The notes beneath the pieces are model-generated. The model made no database searches. It was given only the letters and a program-made list of their open reading frames with translations, and was not told where the DNA came from. A stretch of DNA of 64,000 nt from positions 292,992 to 356,991 of the forward strand of contig NZ_JBBMER010000004.1 of the NCBI RefSeq assembly GCF_040096455.1, written 5' to 3'. The translations under genes were made by a program, and so were the position numbers. This document shows positions 42,688 to 51,627 of this stretch, in pieces; the stretch's first letter is position 1; each line of letters opens with the position of its first letter. The stretch comes from Lachnospira rogosae. Lineage in GTDB: Bacteria; Bacillota; Clostridia; Lachnospirales; Lachnospiraceae.

Positions 42688-43542
42688 CTATTTCCTAAAC
42701 GAATTCTTATACTCCCTGGACATTTCAAAAAGTTCATTAACATACCCTGGAGTTTTGTTATCAATATTCTTCTTAATTTCACTTAATATGTCAATATAAT
42801 CGCCGAGTAGTACGCTTATGTCTTCTGAGTTAGAAGCACATATCTGGTCCCACATTTCAGGAGATGAAGCGGCTACCCTTGTCATATCGCGAAAGCTTCC
42901 AGCCGCTAACATCTGCATATGCTTGTCGTTGTCGTCCTGTTCAGATACAAGCTTTACAAGTGCTGTAGATATGAGGTGTGGAAGGTGGCTTATTGCGGCT
43001 ACGCTTTTATCGTGAATTGTGTAGTCCATAACAATAGGATTGGCTTTCATATCATACACAAGTGCTTTGAAGCGTTCAAGCTGTTCATTGGTAGTCTTTG
43101 ATGTTGGAGTGATTACATAGCGTGCATTTTTCATAATTGCTGATGAAGAATTAGCATAGCCTGTAAGTTCAGAGCCAGCCATAGGGTGGCCGCCTATAAA
43201 TACATTTTCCATATCAAGCTCTTTAACAGTGTTATGTATTGAAGTCTTAACACTTCCGACATCAGTTATAATACAGCCGCTTTTAACGATATCTTTTAAC
43301 TGCTTAAGGTAGTCATTCATCGTTATTACCGGTGTGCACAGAATTATAAAATCACAATTAGCAAATCTATCATCAACGCAGTCAAGTACGTCATCAACAA
43401 CTCCGTCTTCCTTTGCTTTATACACAGGCTCAAGTCTTCTGCTTGTTGCAATTATATTATAATTATTGCCCGATTCCCTGAGTGCGTGCGCTATAGAGCC
43501 AGCGATAAGTCCGAAGCCTATAAAACCAACTTTACAATCCAT
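42688..43542 (-). CDS. tyrA: Prephenate dehydrogenase
   Basis: TyrA oxidises prephenate to 4-hydroxyphenylpyruvate in tyrosine synthesis using NAD(P). The 284 residues show the Rossmann opening VGFIGFGLIAGSIAHALRESG, LCTPV, DVGSVK, GGHPMAGSE and AISHLPHLISTAL. No C-terminal ACT domain is present, which is a normal short form. It has no other aromatic-pathway gene next to it. GAGG lies 13 bp before the start, a loose spacing. Confidence 0.93.
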   Translation of the reverse strand: MDCKVGFIGFGLIAGSIAHALRESGNNYNIIATSRRLEPVYKAKEDGVVDDVLDCVDDRFANCDFIILCTPVITMNDYLKQLKDIVKSGCIITDVGSVKTSIHNTVKELDMENVFIGGHPMAGSELTGYANSSSAIMKNARYVITPTSKTTNEQLERFKALVYDMKANPIVMDYTIHDKSVAAISHLPHLISTALVKLVSEQDDNDKHMQMLAAGSFRDMTRVAASSPEMWDQICASNSEDISVLLGDYIDILSEIKKNIDNKTPGYVNELFEMSREYKNSFRK

Positions 43543-43744
43543 AATATACTTAACCTCGTTTCTTATAATTTAATAATAAATATGATGTTTGTGTGTAATT
43601 AAAATCATTAAAATACAATGATTGTTATAGATTTTAGCACTTTAAAGTAACAGTGTAAAGGATGAAACTAAATATATTTAAAGTAATTAAACAACTTTTG
43701 AAAAATTTGTCAAAAATGTTCATAAAATAATACGTATAAATTAA

Positions 43745-44406
43745 GTTATTTCTGATAGCGTTGAATATAATGGTGGACAGTATATATATAATGCTGATAT
43801 TGTAAATATACTTGTGCTTGGCATAGACAGCAATCTTCTTGTAACGCGGAGGCAGTATCAAGGCTGATGTATAATATACCTATAGACCGCGTGTGTGTAT
43901 TTAACTGTGAAGCTATAGGTGTGATTAATGATGCTGTGGGAGGTGTTGAGGTTACCATAGAGAACGATTTTACAGATGAGAGTGGAGAAGTTCTCGAACC
44001 GGAGTTCTACAAGGGTAACACATTAAAGCTTAATGGAGAGCAGGCAGTTACATTTATAAGAGAAAGAGATTGTACAATATTTAAGAGCGCAATGGACAGG
44101 GTGGAAAGGCAGGAGCAATATATAAGCAGTCTTGTAAGCACAGCCAAATCAAAGCTTAAGCGTAACCCGATGATAGCGTTATCTATTCTTAATAAGCTTA
44201 AAGAAAATGACTGCATATATACTGATATATCAGCTTCAGAGCTTATGTATATTGCACAGCTTGCAGGAAGAACCCATTTTTCTATGGAAGATGTGACAAC
44301 AATTCCAGGTGAGGTTAAGATGGGAGAAGAATTTGAGGAATACCATACGGATAGTATGGCACTTAAAAAAATAGTACTGGAAAATTTCTATACTAAGGTA
44401 AAATAA
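43745..44406 (+). pseudogene. Remnant of an LCP (LytR-CpsA-Psr) family gene
   Basis: LCP proteins attach glycopolymers to peptidoglycan. Here an N-terminal piece in one frame (about 43745-43866: EYNGGQYIYNADIVNILVLGIDS) is followed in another frame (43867-44406) by the C-terminal half (IDAVGG-like INDAVGGVEVTIEND, then HLNGEQA-like LKLNGEQAVTFIRERD). The membrane anchor, the core with RSDT and SIPRD motifs (about 100 residues), and a start codon are missing. Deletion plus frame change makes it non-functional. Confidence 0.75.
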
Positions 44407-44408
44407 CC

Positions 44409-44490
44409 AAAGTAAAAAGATTAAAGTAAAAAGATTAAAGCAAAAAGATTAAAGTAAAAAGATTAAAGCAAAATGATTAATGTAAAATAG
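44409..44490 (+). repeat. 14-bp tandem repeat, about 5.9 copies
   Basis: AAAGTAAAAAGATT is repeated at 44409, 44423, 44437, 44451 and 44465 with single-base changes (AAAGC..., ...ATGATT), then a partial unit. It lies between the LCP remnant and the leuS promoter and carries no gene. Confidence 0.85.
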
Positions 44491-44564
44491 CAATGAGAAA
44501 AATGACAGAAATACAAAGATATAATGTCAATGTCAAAGGATTGCCGTAAAAAAGTGGCCGGTTA

Positions 44565-44592
44565 TTGACAAATACTTTCATTGTGATAATAT
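44565..44592 (+). promoter_or_regulatory. Promoter of leuS
   Basis: A consensus TTGACA at 44565-44570 and TAATAT at 44587-44592 are 16 bp apart. In the short leader, GCACCGG (44621-44627) pairs with CCGGTGC (44638-44644). No T-box (AGGGUGGNACCGCG) is present, so leuS does not look T-box-regulated. Confidence 0.65.
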
Positions 44593-44661
44593 TTGAAAGT
44601 GAGTAAATATGTGATTGAAAGCACCGGATTGGTATAACCGGTGCAGGAATGAGGTTTTAAG

Positions 44662-47082
44662 ATGGCTAATACAACAACTTATAATCCCAAGTCTATCGAG
44701 CCAAAGTGGCAGAAGTATTGGGAAGAACACGGAACATTTAAAACAGATGTATGGGACTTTTCAAAGCCAAAGTACTATGCACTTGATATGTTTCCTTATC
44801 CATCAGGAGTAGGTCTTCACGCAGGTCATCCAGAGGGATATACAGCTACAGATATCACTTCACGTATGAAGAGAATGCAGGGATATAATGTACTTCATCC
44901 AATGGGATATGATTCATTTGGACTTCCAGCAGAACAGTATGCTGTAAAGACAGGCAACAATCCTAATGGATTTACAGAAAAGAATATAGAAACATTTACT
45001 AAGCAGTTAAAGGAATTGGGTTTTGATTATGACTGGAGCAAGACTTTAGCAACAAGTGATCCTAAGTTCTACAAATGGACACAGTGGATATTCAAGCAGT
45101 TATACCTTGACGGCTATGCTAAATATATAGATATGCCAGTTAACTGGTGTGAGGAACTTGGTACAGTTCTTTCTAATGATGAAGTTATTGACGGTAAGTC
45201 AGAGCGTGGCGGATACCCTGTTGTAAGAAAGAATATGAAGCAGTGGGTTATCGATCAGGTAGCATTTGCAGATAAGTTACTTGAAGGACTTGAACATATT
45301 GACTGGCCAGAGTCTACTAAGGAAATGCAGAGACACTGGATAGGCAAGTCAGAAGGTGTTGAGGTTGACTTTAAGATTGACGGTGGTGGAGATTTCTCTA
45401 TCTTTACTACTTGTATTGAAACTATATATGGTATTACATTTATGGTACTTGCACCAGATGGAGATATCGTTAAAGAGCTTATGCCAAGAATTCAGAATAA
45501 GGAAGAGGTAGAAGCTTATATTGCAGAGACAATTAAGAAGAATGATATGGATAGAACAGAGCTTAACAAGACTAAGTCAGGCTGTGTTCTTGAAGGAATA
45601 TATGCAATTAACCCGGTAAATGGCAAGAAAGTTCCTATATACATAGGTGATTTCGTTCTTGCTAACTATGGTACTGGTGCTGTTATGGCAGTTCCAAGCC
45701 ACGACCAGAGAGATTTTGAGTACTCAGAGGCACACAATATTCCTAGAATACAGGTTATTGATGGCGCTGATGTATCAGAAAAGGCATTTGAAAAGTATGA
45801 TTACCTTGGCAAGGGCTGCAAGCTTATCAACTCAGAGGAATTCACAGGCCTTACAGTAGAAGAAGCTAAGGAAGCTATTACTCAGAAACTTGAAAAAATG
45901 GGCGTAGCAAGAAGAAAGGCTAACTACCATTTCAGAGAGTGGATATTTGCAAGACAGAGATACTGGGGTGAACCAGTGCCTATCGTATATCTTGAAGACG
46001 GACAGATTCACGTTCTTGATGATGATGAGCTTCCACTTATCTTACCAGAACTTGAAGATTACAAGGGCAAAAATGGACAGGCTCCACTTGAAAATGCAGC
46101 AGAATGGAAGCAGTATGAACATAATGGACTTAAGGGTAAGAGAGAAACTTCAACAATGCCTGGTTCAGCAGGTTCAAGCTGGTATTATATGAGATATATC
46201 GACCCAGATAATGATAAGGAACTCTGTGATCCGGAACTTCTTAAGCACTGGCTTCCAGTTGACCTTTATATAGGTGGACCAGAGCACGCAGTTGGACATC
46301 TTATGTACTCAAGAATATGGAACAGATACCTTTACGACAAGGGTATATCACCAGTTGCAGAGCCATTCCAGAAGTTAGTTCATCAGGGTATGATTCTTGG
46401 TTCTAACGGTATCAAGATGGGTAAGAGATTTCCAGAGTTCGTTATCAACCCAAGTGATATCGTAAGAGAATATGGTGCTGATACTTTAAGACTTTACGAA
46501 ATGTTCATGGGACCTCTTGAAGCTTCTAAGCCTTGGAGCCAGCAGGGTGTTGAAGGTGCAAGAAGATTTATCGGTAAGGTATGGAATTTCTTCACAACTG
46601 AAGGCAATGTTGTCGATGAGGAAGTTAAGGAGCTTGAAAAGGTATATAACCAGACAGTTAAGAAGGTTACAGATGACTTTGAAAAGCTTGGCTTTAACAC
46701 AGCTATCAGCCAGATGATGATATTTATGAATGCTGCAACTAAGCTTGGCAAGTGTTCAAGAGAATACGCAGAAGGCTTTATAAAGATGTTCTCTTGTATC
46801 TGCCCACACGCAGGTGAGGAAATGTGGAGCCGCTTTGGCCATAACGATACAATAGCTTATGAAAGCTGGCCAACATACGATGAGGAAGCCTGCAAGGAAG
46901 ACACTGTAGAGATTGGTGTTCAGGTAAATGGTAAGGTTAAGGGAACTATTTCTATTGCAGTTGATGAAGCTAAGGAGTCAGTTCTTGAAAAGGCTAAGAA
47001 AGCAGTAGAAGGCAAGATTACAGGTAATATAATTAAGGAAATCTATGTACCTGGCAAGATTGTAAATATTGTTGCAAAATAA
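44662..47082 (+). CDS. leuS: Leucyl-tRNA synthetase
   Basis: Class I synthetase charging tRNA-Leu, 806 residues. Visible: the HIGH motif as HAGH (PSGVGLHAGHPEGYTATDI), HPMGYDSFGLPAEQYA, the editing domain (GTGAVMAVPSHDQRDFEYS, with the editing Asp), a WYYMRYIDP segment, and the C-terminal anticodon domain. The KMSKS loop reads KMGKR (NGIKMGKRFPEFVINPSD, about residue 580), a departure from the consensus. ATGAGG precedes the ATG. Confidence 0.95.
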   Translation: MANTTTYNPKSIEPKWQKYWEEHGTFKTDVWDFSKPKYYALDMFPYPSGVGLHAGHPEGYTATDITSRMKRMQGYNVLHPMGYDSFGLPAEQYAVKTGNNPNGFTEKNIETFTKQLKELGFDYDWSKTLATSDPKFYKWTQWIFKQLYLDGYAKYIDMPVNWCEELGTVLSNDEVIDGKSERGGYPVVRKNMKQWVIDQVAFADKLLEGLEHIDWPESTKEMQRHWIGKSEGVEVDFKIDGGGDFSIFTTCIETIYGITFMVLAPDGDIVKELMPRIQNKEEVEAYIAETIKKNDMDRTELNKTKSGCVLEGIYAINPVNGKKVPIYIGDFVLANYGTGAVMAVPSHDQRDFEYSEAHNIPRIQVIDGADVSEKAFEKYDYLGKGCKLINSEEFTGLTVEEAKEAITQKLEKMGVARRKANYHFREWIFARQRYWGEPVPIVYLEDGQIHVLDDDELPLILPELEDYKGKNGQAPLENAAEWKQYEHNGLKGKRETSTMPGSAGSSWYYMRYIDPDNDKELCDPELLKHWLPVDLYIGGPEHAVGHLMYSRIWNRYLYDKGISPVAEPFQKLVHQGMILGSNGIKMGKRFPEFVINPSDIVREYGADTLRLYEMFMGPLEASKPWSQQGVEGARRFIGKVWNFFTTEGNVVDEEVKELEKVYNQTVKKVTDDFEKLGFNTAISQMMIFMNAATKLGKCSREYAEGFIKMFSCICPHAGEEMWSRFGHNDTIAYESWPTYDEEACKEDTVEIGVQVNGKVKGTISIAVDEAKESVLEKAKKAVEGKITGNIIKEIYVPGKIVNIVAK

Positions 47083-47123
47083 ATTATATTAAATATAGTT
47101 GATTTATTACTGAATTATATTTG

Positions 47124-47206
47124 AAGCATATGGGAAATTTTGATATGTACTCTTTTTACTGGACAGACCAGTAAGGAGGATACTTATCATTTTCCATATG
47201 CTTTTT
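47124..47206 (+). terminator. Terminator after leuS with nested hairpin
   Basis: AAGCATATGGGAAA (47124-47137) pairs with TTTCCATATGCTT (47191-47203), followed by TTTT. The long loop contains a second hairpin, TTACTGG/CCAGTAA (about 47157-47174). Confidence 0.75.
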
Positions 47207-47220
47207 TAATGTTGAAATAG

Positions 47221-47265
47221 GGCTACCGCAATCCCACTGGCTTTAGACGGTGGGTTAAGGTAGCC
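47221..47265. repeat. Nested hairpin resembling an IS200/IS605 end
   Basis: GGCTACC (47221-47227) pairs with GGTAGCC (47259-47265). Inside, CCCAC pairs with GTGGG around TGGCTTTAGACG. A loop with CTTTAG resembles the sub-terminal palindromes of IS200/IS605 elements, but no tnpA or tnpB is found, so at most it is a remnant. The rest of 47266-47452 shows no gene. Confidence 0.3.
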
Positions 47266-47452
47266 GGAAGCGGAGGGTTGTGCTATACTTGCGTTATGGG
47301 AACGTGGAAATCAAAAAACAGACACAAATATTTGTTATAGTATCATATTATTTTCGTATAATGGATAATGGGGATTGTATCAATATTGGAAGAAAATACA
47401 AAGATGCTTTTAATATAAAAATGATAGAATATAACAAACGTGGAGGTAATGG

Positions 47453-48621
47453 ATGATGCAATTAGAGGATGTTGTTGTATCTGGAGTTACTGAATTTGTG
47501 AGAATATATATTATTTTGGAATATTTTAAAATATTTTTAAATGTACATTCTTTAAGACGAAATATTATAAGTTGTGTTATTACATATATTATTACATTAT
47601 TAAGTTATCTGGTGTTTCATAATGTTTTGGTTAATTTAATAGTTACAGTTGCAGGAATAATATTTTTATCTGGTAGTTTTAGAGGAAAGTTCCAGAAAAA
47701 ATTATTATTAAGTATAATGCTTTATGCAATTATGTTTGTAATAGATTTGTTAGCTTCTTTTTTATTATATGAAGCACCGGATTCTAATAATTATGATATT
47801 GTCAGTTCATTTATTTCTGTATTGTTTTTTTATATAGTTGTAATAGGAATTAAAAATGCTTTTAAGGGAAAAGGCAGGATTGATTTGTCAGGACAATGGT
47901 ATTTATTGTTATATTCGGCATTATTAAGTATTGCAGTATTGTATGTTGTATATAAGGATATGGTGGTTTCAAGAATTGCGGTGCTTACAATCAGTATTAT
48001 TATATTGAGCTTTAATTTGATGTTATATATTTTTTATATGTCTATGCTTGACCGTTTTCTATATGAAAGAGAAAATCTTGAATTAAAACAGCAGATGAAT
48101 ATATACGAACGTCAGATTTGCTTATGAAGGATAAAATTCAGCAGGCAAAAGATTATTTGCATCAGATAAGTGATGATATTATAAATGCACAAAATATATA
48201 TAATACAGGTAATGAAGCCTTCGATGGAATTCTAAATTTTTATGCTGAAAAATATATGAATAAGTCCCTTGAACTGGCTGTGTCAGTTGCAATACCAGAA
48301 AATCTTGAAATAAACATATATGATGTAAATATTATACTTGGTAATCTGCTTGATAATGCATTGGAAAATGCATTGGATAATTCAAAAGTAAGTATGGATA
48401 TTAAATATACTGCGGGAATGATACATATTTCTATGTCCAATTTATATGATGGCAGTATAAACAAGATTGATGGACATATCATAAGTAAAAAGGATGATAA
48501 GGATAATCATGGCTATGGTCTGGATAGTATAAAAAGAATCGTTGATAAATATGATGGCTCAATGATTAAATCATATGAAAATGGGCAATTTGAAGTTGAT
48601 ATTATTATATATTTAGAATAA
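47453..48621 (+). pseudogene. Broken AgrC-like sensor histidine kinase
   Basis: Two frames overlap by ATGA at 48124-48127. The first (47453-48127, 224 residues) is a membrane sensor with about six helices ending in NIYERQICL. The second (from 48124) resumes with KDKIQQAKDYLHQI and contains the GHKL ATPase parts NIILGNLLDNALENAL and GYGLDSIKRIVDKYDG. The phosphoacceptor region (normally RHDLKNH, about 30-40 residues) is absent from both. This suggests an internal deletion with a frame change in an AgrC/GHKL-type kinase. No agrA, agrB or agrD is adjacent. Translation of both parts through the overlap cannot be excluded, but without the His there is no phosphotransfer. Confidence 0.7.
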
Positions 48622-48739
48622 TAAAAATATTATTGACGGTATTATTTTGAGATTGTATATATCTGGATAAATCTTGCAGACTTTAGTAATTAAGCGGATA
48701 AGTGATATTAAACATTGAATACAGAGCATACCAGACGAT

Positions 48740-48784
48740 AAGCCGAGGGTAGCGGCACTGCCCCTGTGCCGCCACCCTCGGCTT
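48740..48784. terminator. GC-rich stem-loop between convergent genes
   Basis: AAGCCGAGGGT (48740-48750) pairs with ACCCTCGGCTT (48774-48784), and GCGGCAC (48752-48758) pairs with GTGCCGC (48766-48772). This forms an 18-bp GC-rich hairpin, unusual in an AT-rich genome. No long U-run follows on either strand; it may be a bidirectional terminator or a repeat element. Confidence 0.5.
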
Positions 48785-48849
48785 ATTGTCGTTCGTATGC
48801 CATTTCGATAGGAAAGTAATATCAAATCTACATTTCAAAGTATCCCACT

Positions 48850-49050
48850 TCACCCTTCCGGCGGATTACCACCAGGCACAATCTGCTTATATATAAGCTC
48901 GCAATCCTGTCTTGTAAACTGTATTCCTGCCTGCTTAGCCTTCTGGCTTAATGCAAATATAAGCGGAACGATTTCTTCTTTATTCTTACCTTTGGAAAGA
49001 GTTTTGAATTCATTTAAAAGCAGTTGTTTGCGAAAATCATTTTCTGACAT
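48850..49050 (-). CDS. Small hypothetical protein, helical
   Basis: A 66-residue soluble protein (MSENDFRKQLLLNEF..., ending IVPGGNPPEG) with mostly helical charged segments; not recognised. GGAG is correctly placed for ATG at 49050 (minus strand), while the longer frame to 49113 lacks a ribosome site. It lies 72 bp downstream of the Asn-rich gene on the same strand, so the two may be expressed together. Confidence 0.55.
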   Translation of the reverse strand: MSENDFRKQLLLNEFKTLSKGKNKEEIVPLIFALSQKAKQAGIQFTRQDCELIYKQIVPGGNPPEG

Positions 49051-49122
49051 ATAAATCTCCATTTCTGATTGAGAATAATAATTACAAATATAAATATGTA
49101 AGACAAAAGTCATTTATAACAG

Positions 49123-49755
49123 TTAATTATTATTGGAACTTCCATAATTATTGCTATCATTAAAGTCCAGCTTATCAAGCTGTTTAATATATTCATTGTA
49201 CATATCCTTCTGCGAAGAATTAAGTATATTATTAATGTTTATATTGTTAAATCCACCAGAGCCAGTGTTATTATTAAAATTACTAAATTCAGAATTATCA
49301 TTAGAATTATTATTGTTAAATTCATTAGAACTGGCATTGTTAAAACCGCTTGAATTAACATTATTAAAGCTGTTATCCCCTGAGGCATTATTAAACATAT
49401 CCATCATGCCTAACATATCAGACATTTTGGAAAAGTTCCGGTAAGTGTTTATTAACTGTTCAATGTTGTCTGGGCAGTAAGCCATAATGGTTTTCATAAT
49501 AGCTTCATTATTTAATATATCATTCAAGGAAGTGTTAGCATTTATTCCTGAGCTATTACTACATGTTTTAAATGTGTTACAGCTATAGGGAGAGTTGTAG
49601 AAGCTTAATGTGTGTTTTAATTCATTTGCCCTTATAAGCATAGAGAGCTTTTTTTGCATACCGTATTCCATAAAAGGAATGAGGGCTTTAAATAATTGAA
49701 GGTAGTCGGGTAGGGTAAGAATATCAAATTCAGTAACAGGTAATTGTTTCGCCAT
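49123..49755 (-). CDS. Asn-rich hypothetical protein
   Basis: The 210 residues start with an ordered helical domain (TEFDILTLPDYLQLFKALIPFMEYGMQKKLSMLIRANEL..., residues 8-48). A central helical part follows (LNNEAIMKTIMAYCPDNIEQLINTYRNFSKMSDMLGMM), then a low-complexity Asn/Ser/Gly/Phe-rich segment (about 122-180, NNNNSNDNSEFSN-like), and a short helical tail. GAGG precedes the ATG. No known family is recognised. Neighbouring small genes on the same strand suggest a surface, coat or secreted structure, which is inference. Confidence 0.6.
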   Translation of the reverse strand: MAKQLPVTEFDILTLPDYLQLFKALIPFMEYGMQKKLSMLIRANELKHTLSFYNSPYSCNTFKTCSNSSGINANTSLNDILNNEAIMKTIMAYCPDNIEQLINTYRNFSKMSDMLGMMDMFNNASGDNSFNNVNSSGFNNASSNEFNNNNSNDNSEFSNFNNNTGSGGFNNININNILNSSQKDMYNEYIKQLDKLDFNDSNNYGSSNNN

Positions 49756-49840
49756 TCAATCCTCGATTCCTGCGACAAACGCAATATATAATGTGTGTCT
49801 AATAGACTTGTTTTAGTATATTCATTAAAATACCAGGATA

Positions 49841-49884
49841 TGAGGCTGTATCCGTAGAATTTAAAATGACGGAATACAGCCTCA
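49841..49884. terminator. Stem-loop downstream of the Cys-rich gene
   Basis: TGAGGCTGTATCCGT (49841-49855) pairs with ACGGAATACAGCCTCA (49869-49884) with one bulged A. It lies between the Cys-rich and Asn-rich minus-strand genes and probably separates their transcripts; no clear U-run. The remaining sequence of this gap shows nothing else. Confidence 0.45.
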
Positions 49885-50013
49885 TTAAATAGACATAAAA
49901 GATAATATCAGCAACTGATGTTGATAATTGCTTTTATTCTGCAACTGTATATAAAATGTTATATTTTATAGCAGTTATTAGCAGATATAATCATTGCTGG
50001 GAGTCAGCCGCTA

Positions 50014-50277
50014 TTAGCAGCCACAGCCGTTGTTGCAGCCACAGCCATTGTTACAGCCGCCGAAACCTAATGCATTACCGCCATCGCAGCCACATAAGCA
50101 TAAAAGGCAGATGAGCCAGATGCAGTTATTGTTGCCGCAGCCACAGCCATTGTTGCAGCCGCAGCCATTTCCGTCAAATAGAAGTAAAAGAATTATGAGC
50201 CAGATGATGTTGTTGCCACATCCGCAATCTCCACATCCATTACATCCGCCACAGTTAGTTGCTGCTAAATCACTCAT
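50014..50277 (-). CDS. Cys/Gly/Asn-rich small protein (HCB-like)
   Basis: The 87 residues contain about 20 cysteines in GC-x-GC-type clusters (CGGCNGCGDCGCGNN, GCGCNNGCGCGNNNC, GCNNGCGC at the end). These are separated by two short hydrophobic stretches (IIWLIILLLLF and CIWLICLLCLCG). It resembles the clostridial chorion-class high-cysteine (HCB) proteins of unknown function. GGAGG precedes the ATG at 50277 (minus strand). The hydrophobic stretches could sit in a membrane and the cysteines cross-link or bind metal; neither is shown. Confidence 0.7.
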   Translation of the reverse strand: MSDLAATNCGGCNGCGDCGCGNNIIWLIILLLLFDGNGCGCNNGCGCGNNNCIWLICLLCLCGCDGGNALGFGGCNNGCGCNNGCGC

Positions 50278-50516
50278 AAATAATCCTCCGATAAAACATT
50301 TACAATACAATAATATGTGGCAGGGCTTGTTTGTGTTACTTATTTTTTTGTGAATATTGCAATATTTTTAAAATTATTATATCATTAAGTTTGTGCTGTT
50401 ATTTAACACATAAGTGACTACGAAGTAGTCTGTTATATAAGAAAATAGTATGTGCCAGTGTACATACTAATCGTGCAGATATTGTCCTTGGTTTGGACAT
50501 AAGAATGGAGATTATT

Positions 50517-51590
50517 ATGAAAATATCAGTAATTATCCCATCACTTAACCCTGATGATAAGCTTGTAAGTGTTGTTGATTCACTTGTTAAGAAGGGATTC
50601 GAAGATATTATAATTGTTAATGATGGAAGTGATTCGGCACATTTATGGCCATTTGAGAAGGTTGGCAGTTACAGCCAGTGTACAATACTTACCCATGAGG
50701 TTAATAAGGGTAAGGGCAGAGGCTTAAAGACGGCATTTGAATACTGCCTTAAGAACAGACAGGGATATGATGGCGTTGTAACAGTAGATGGAGATAACCA
50801 GCATAGGGCAGATGATATATATAACTGTTGTGAGGCTATGGTAAAGAATGACAAGGTTGTTCTTGGAGTAAGACGTTTTGATGGAGAAGATGTTCCGTTT
50901 AAGAGCCGGTTTGGTAACAATATGACAAGTATGGTATTCAAAGTTATGTGTGGACTTAATATTTCAGATACACAGACTGGTTTGAGGGCTATTCCATACC
51001 GTTATCTTGATACATTTTGTAATATTGAGGGCGAGAGATTCGAGTATGAAACAACTATGCTGCTTGAATTTAAGAAGTCGGATATTCAATTTATGGAAGT
51101 GCCAATTGAGACAGTGTATATAGAAGATAATGCATCAACACATTTTAATCCGGTTAAGGACTCAATAAAGATATATAAGGTTATATTCAAGTATTCATTT
51201 TCACCAACAGTTGTTAAATATATATTAAGCTCATTGGCATCGTGGGTTATAGATAATTTAATATTTAATTTACTTGAATTTTTTCTTTTTGCGTTTACAA
51301 TATCAATAAGACTGTTATTTAGTACGGTAGCCGCAAGAATTATATCGTCAATATTTAATTTCACGATGAACAGACGTCTTGTGTTTAAATCAGACAAAGA
51401 TGTCAAGTCATCTATGGTCAGATATTACATATTATGGGCGTGTCAGCTTATGGCATCATATCTTCTTGTATACATCTTTACAAGATTATTAGTGCTTGGC
51501 AGTGTGGCTGTCGCATTTACAAAGATAATTGTTGATTTATGCTTATTTGTAATAAGCTACAACATACAGAAAAAATGGGTGTTTAAATAA
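50517..51590 (+). CDS. Family 2 glycosyltransferase fused to a GtrA-like membrane domain
   Basis: The 357 residues have a GT2 domain at 1-220 (VIIPSLNPDDKLVSVVDSL, IVNDGSDS, VDGDNQH in place of DXD, ERFEYETTMLLE). A GtrA-like four-helix domain follows from about 225 (FSPTVVKYILSSLASWVIDN, FNFTMNRRLVFK...YNIQKKWVFK). The GT2 part resembles polyprenyl-phosphate mannosyl/glucosyl transferases, and GtrA domains are thought to flip the lipid-linked sugar. It is the first gene of an envelope-glycan cluster. GGAG precedes ATG 50517. Confidence 0.85.
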   Translation: MKISVIIPSLNPDDKLVSVVDSLVKKGFEDIIIVNDGSDSAHLWPFEKVGSYSQCTILTHEVNKGKGRGLKTAFEYCLKNRQGYDGVVTVDGDNQHRADDIYNCCEAMVKNDKVVLGVRRFDGEDVPFKSRFGNNMTSMVFKVMCGLNISDTQTGLRAIPYRYLDTFCNIEGERFEYETTMLLEFKKSDIQFMEVPIETVYIEDNASTHFNPVKDSIKIYKVIFKYSFSPTVVKYILSSLASWVIDNLIFNLLEFFLFAFTISIRLLFSTVAARIISSIFNFTMNRRLVFKSDKDVKSSMVRYYILWACQLMASYLLVYIFTRLLVLGSVAVAFTKIIVDLCLFVISYNIQKKWVFK

Positions 51591-51627
51591 TTAGACACGA
51601 ATTACATCAATAGAAATGAGGATAATA

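Noticed and set aside
44409..44490. CRISPR-like array
   Set aside because: Units are contiguous 14-mers without spacers; no cas gene is in the window.
44593..44661. T-box riboswitch in the leuS leader
   Set aside because: Only a short GCACCGG/CCGGTGC hairpin is present; the T-box sequence and a specifier stem are absent and the leader is too short.
50030..50353. Pro/Gln-rich plus-strand frame opposite the Cys-rich gene
   Set aside because: It is the complement of GC-N repeats; it has no ribosome site and the minus-strand frame has one.
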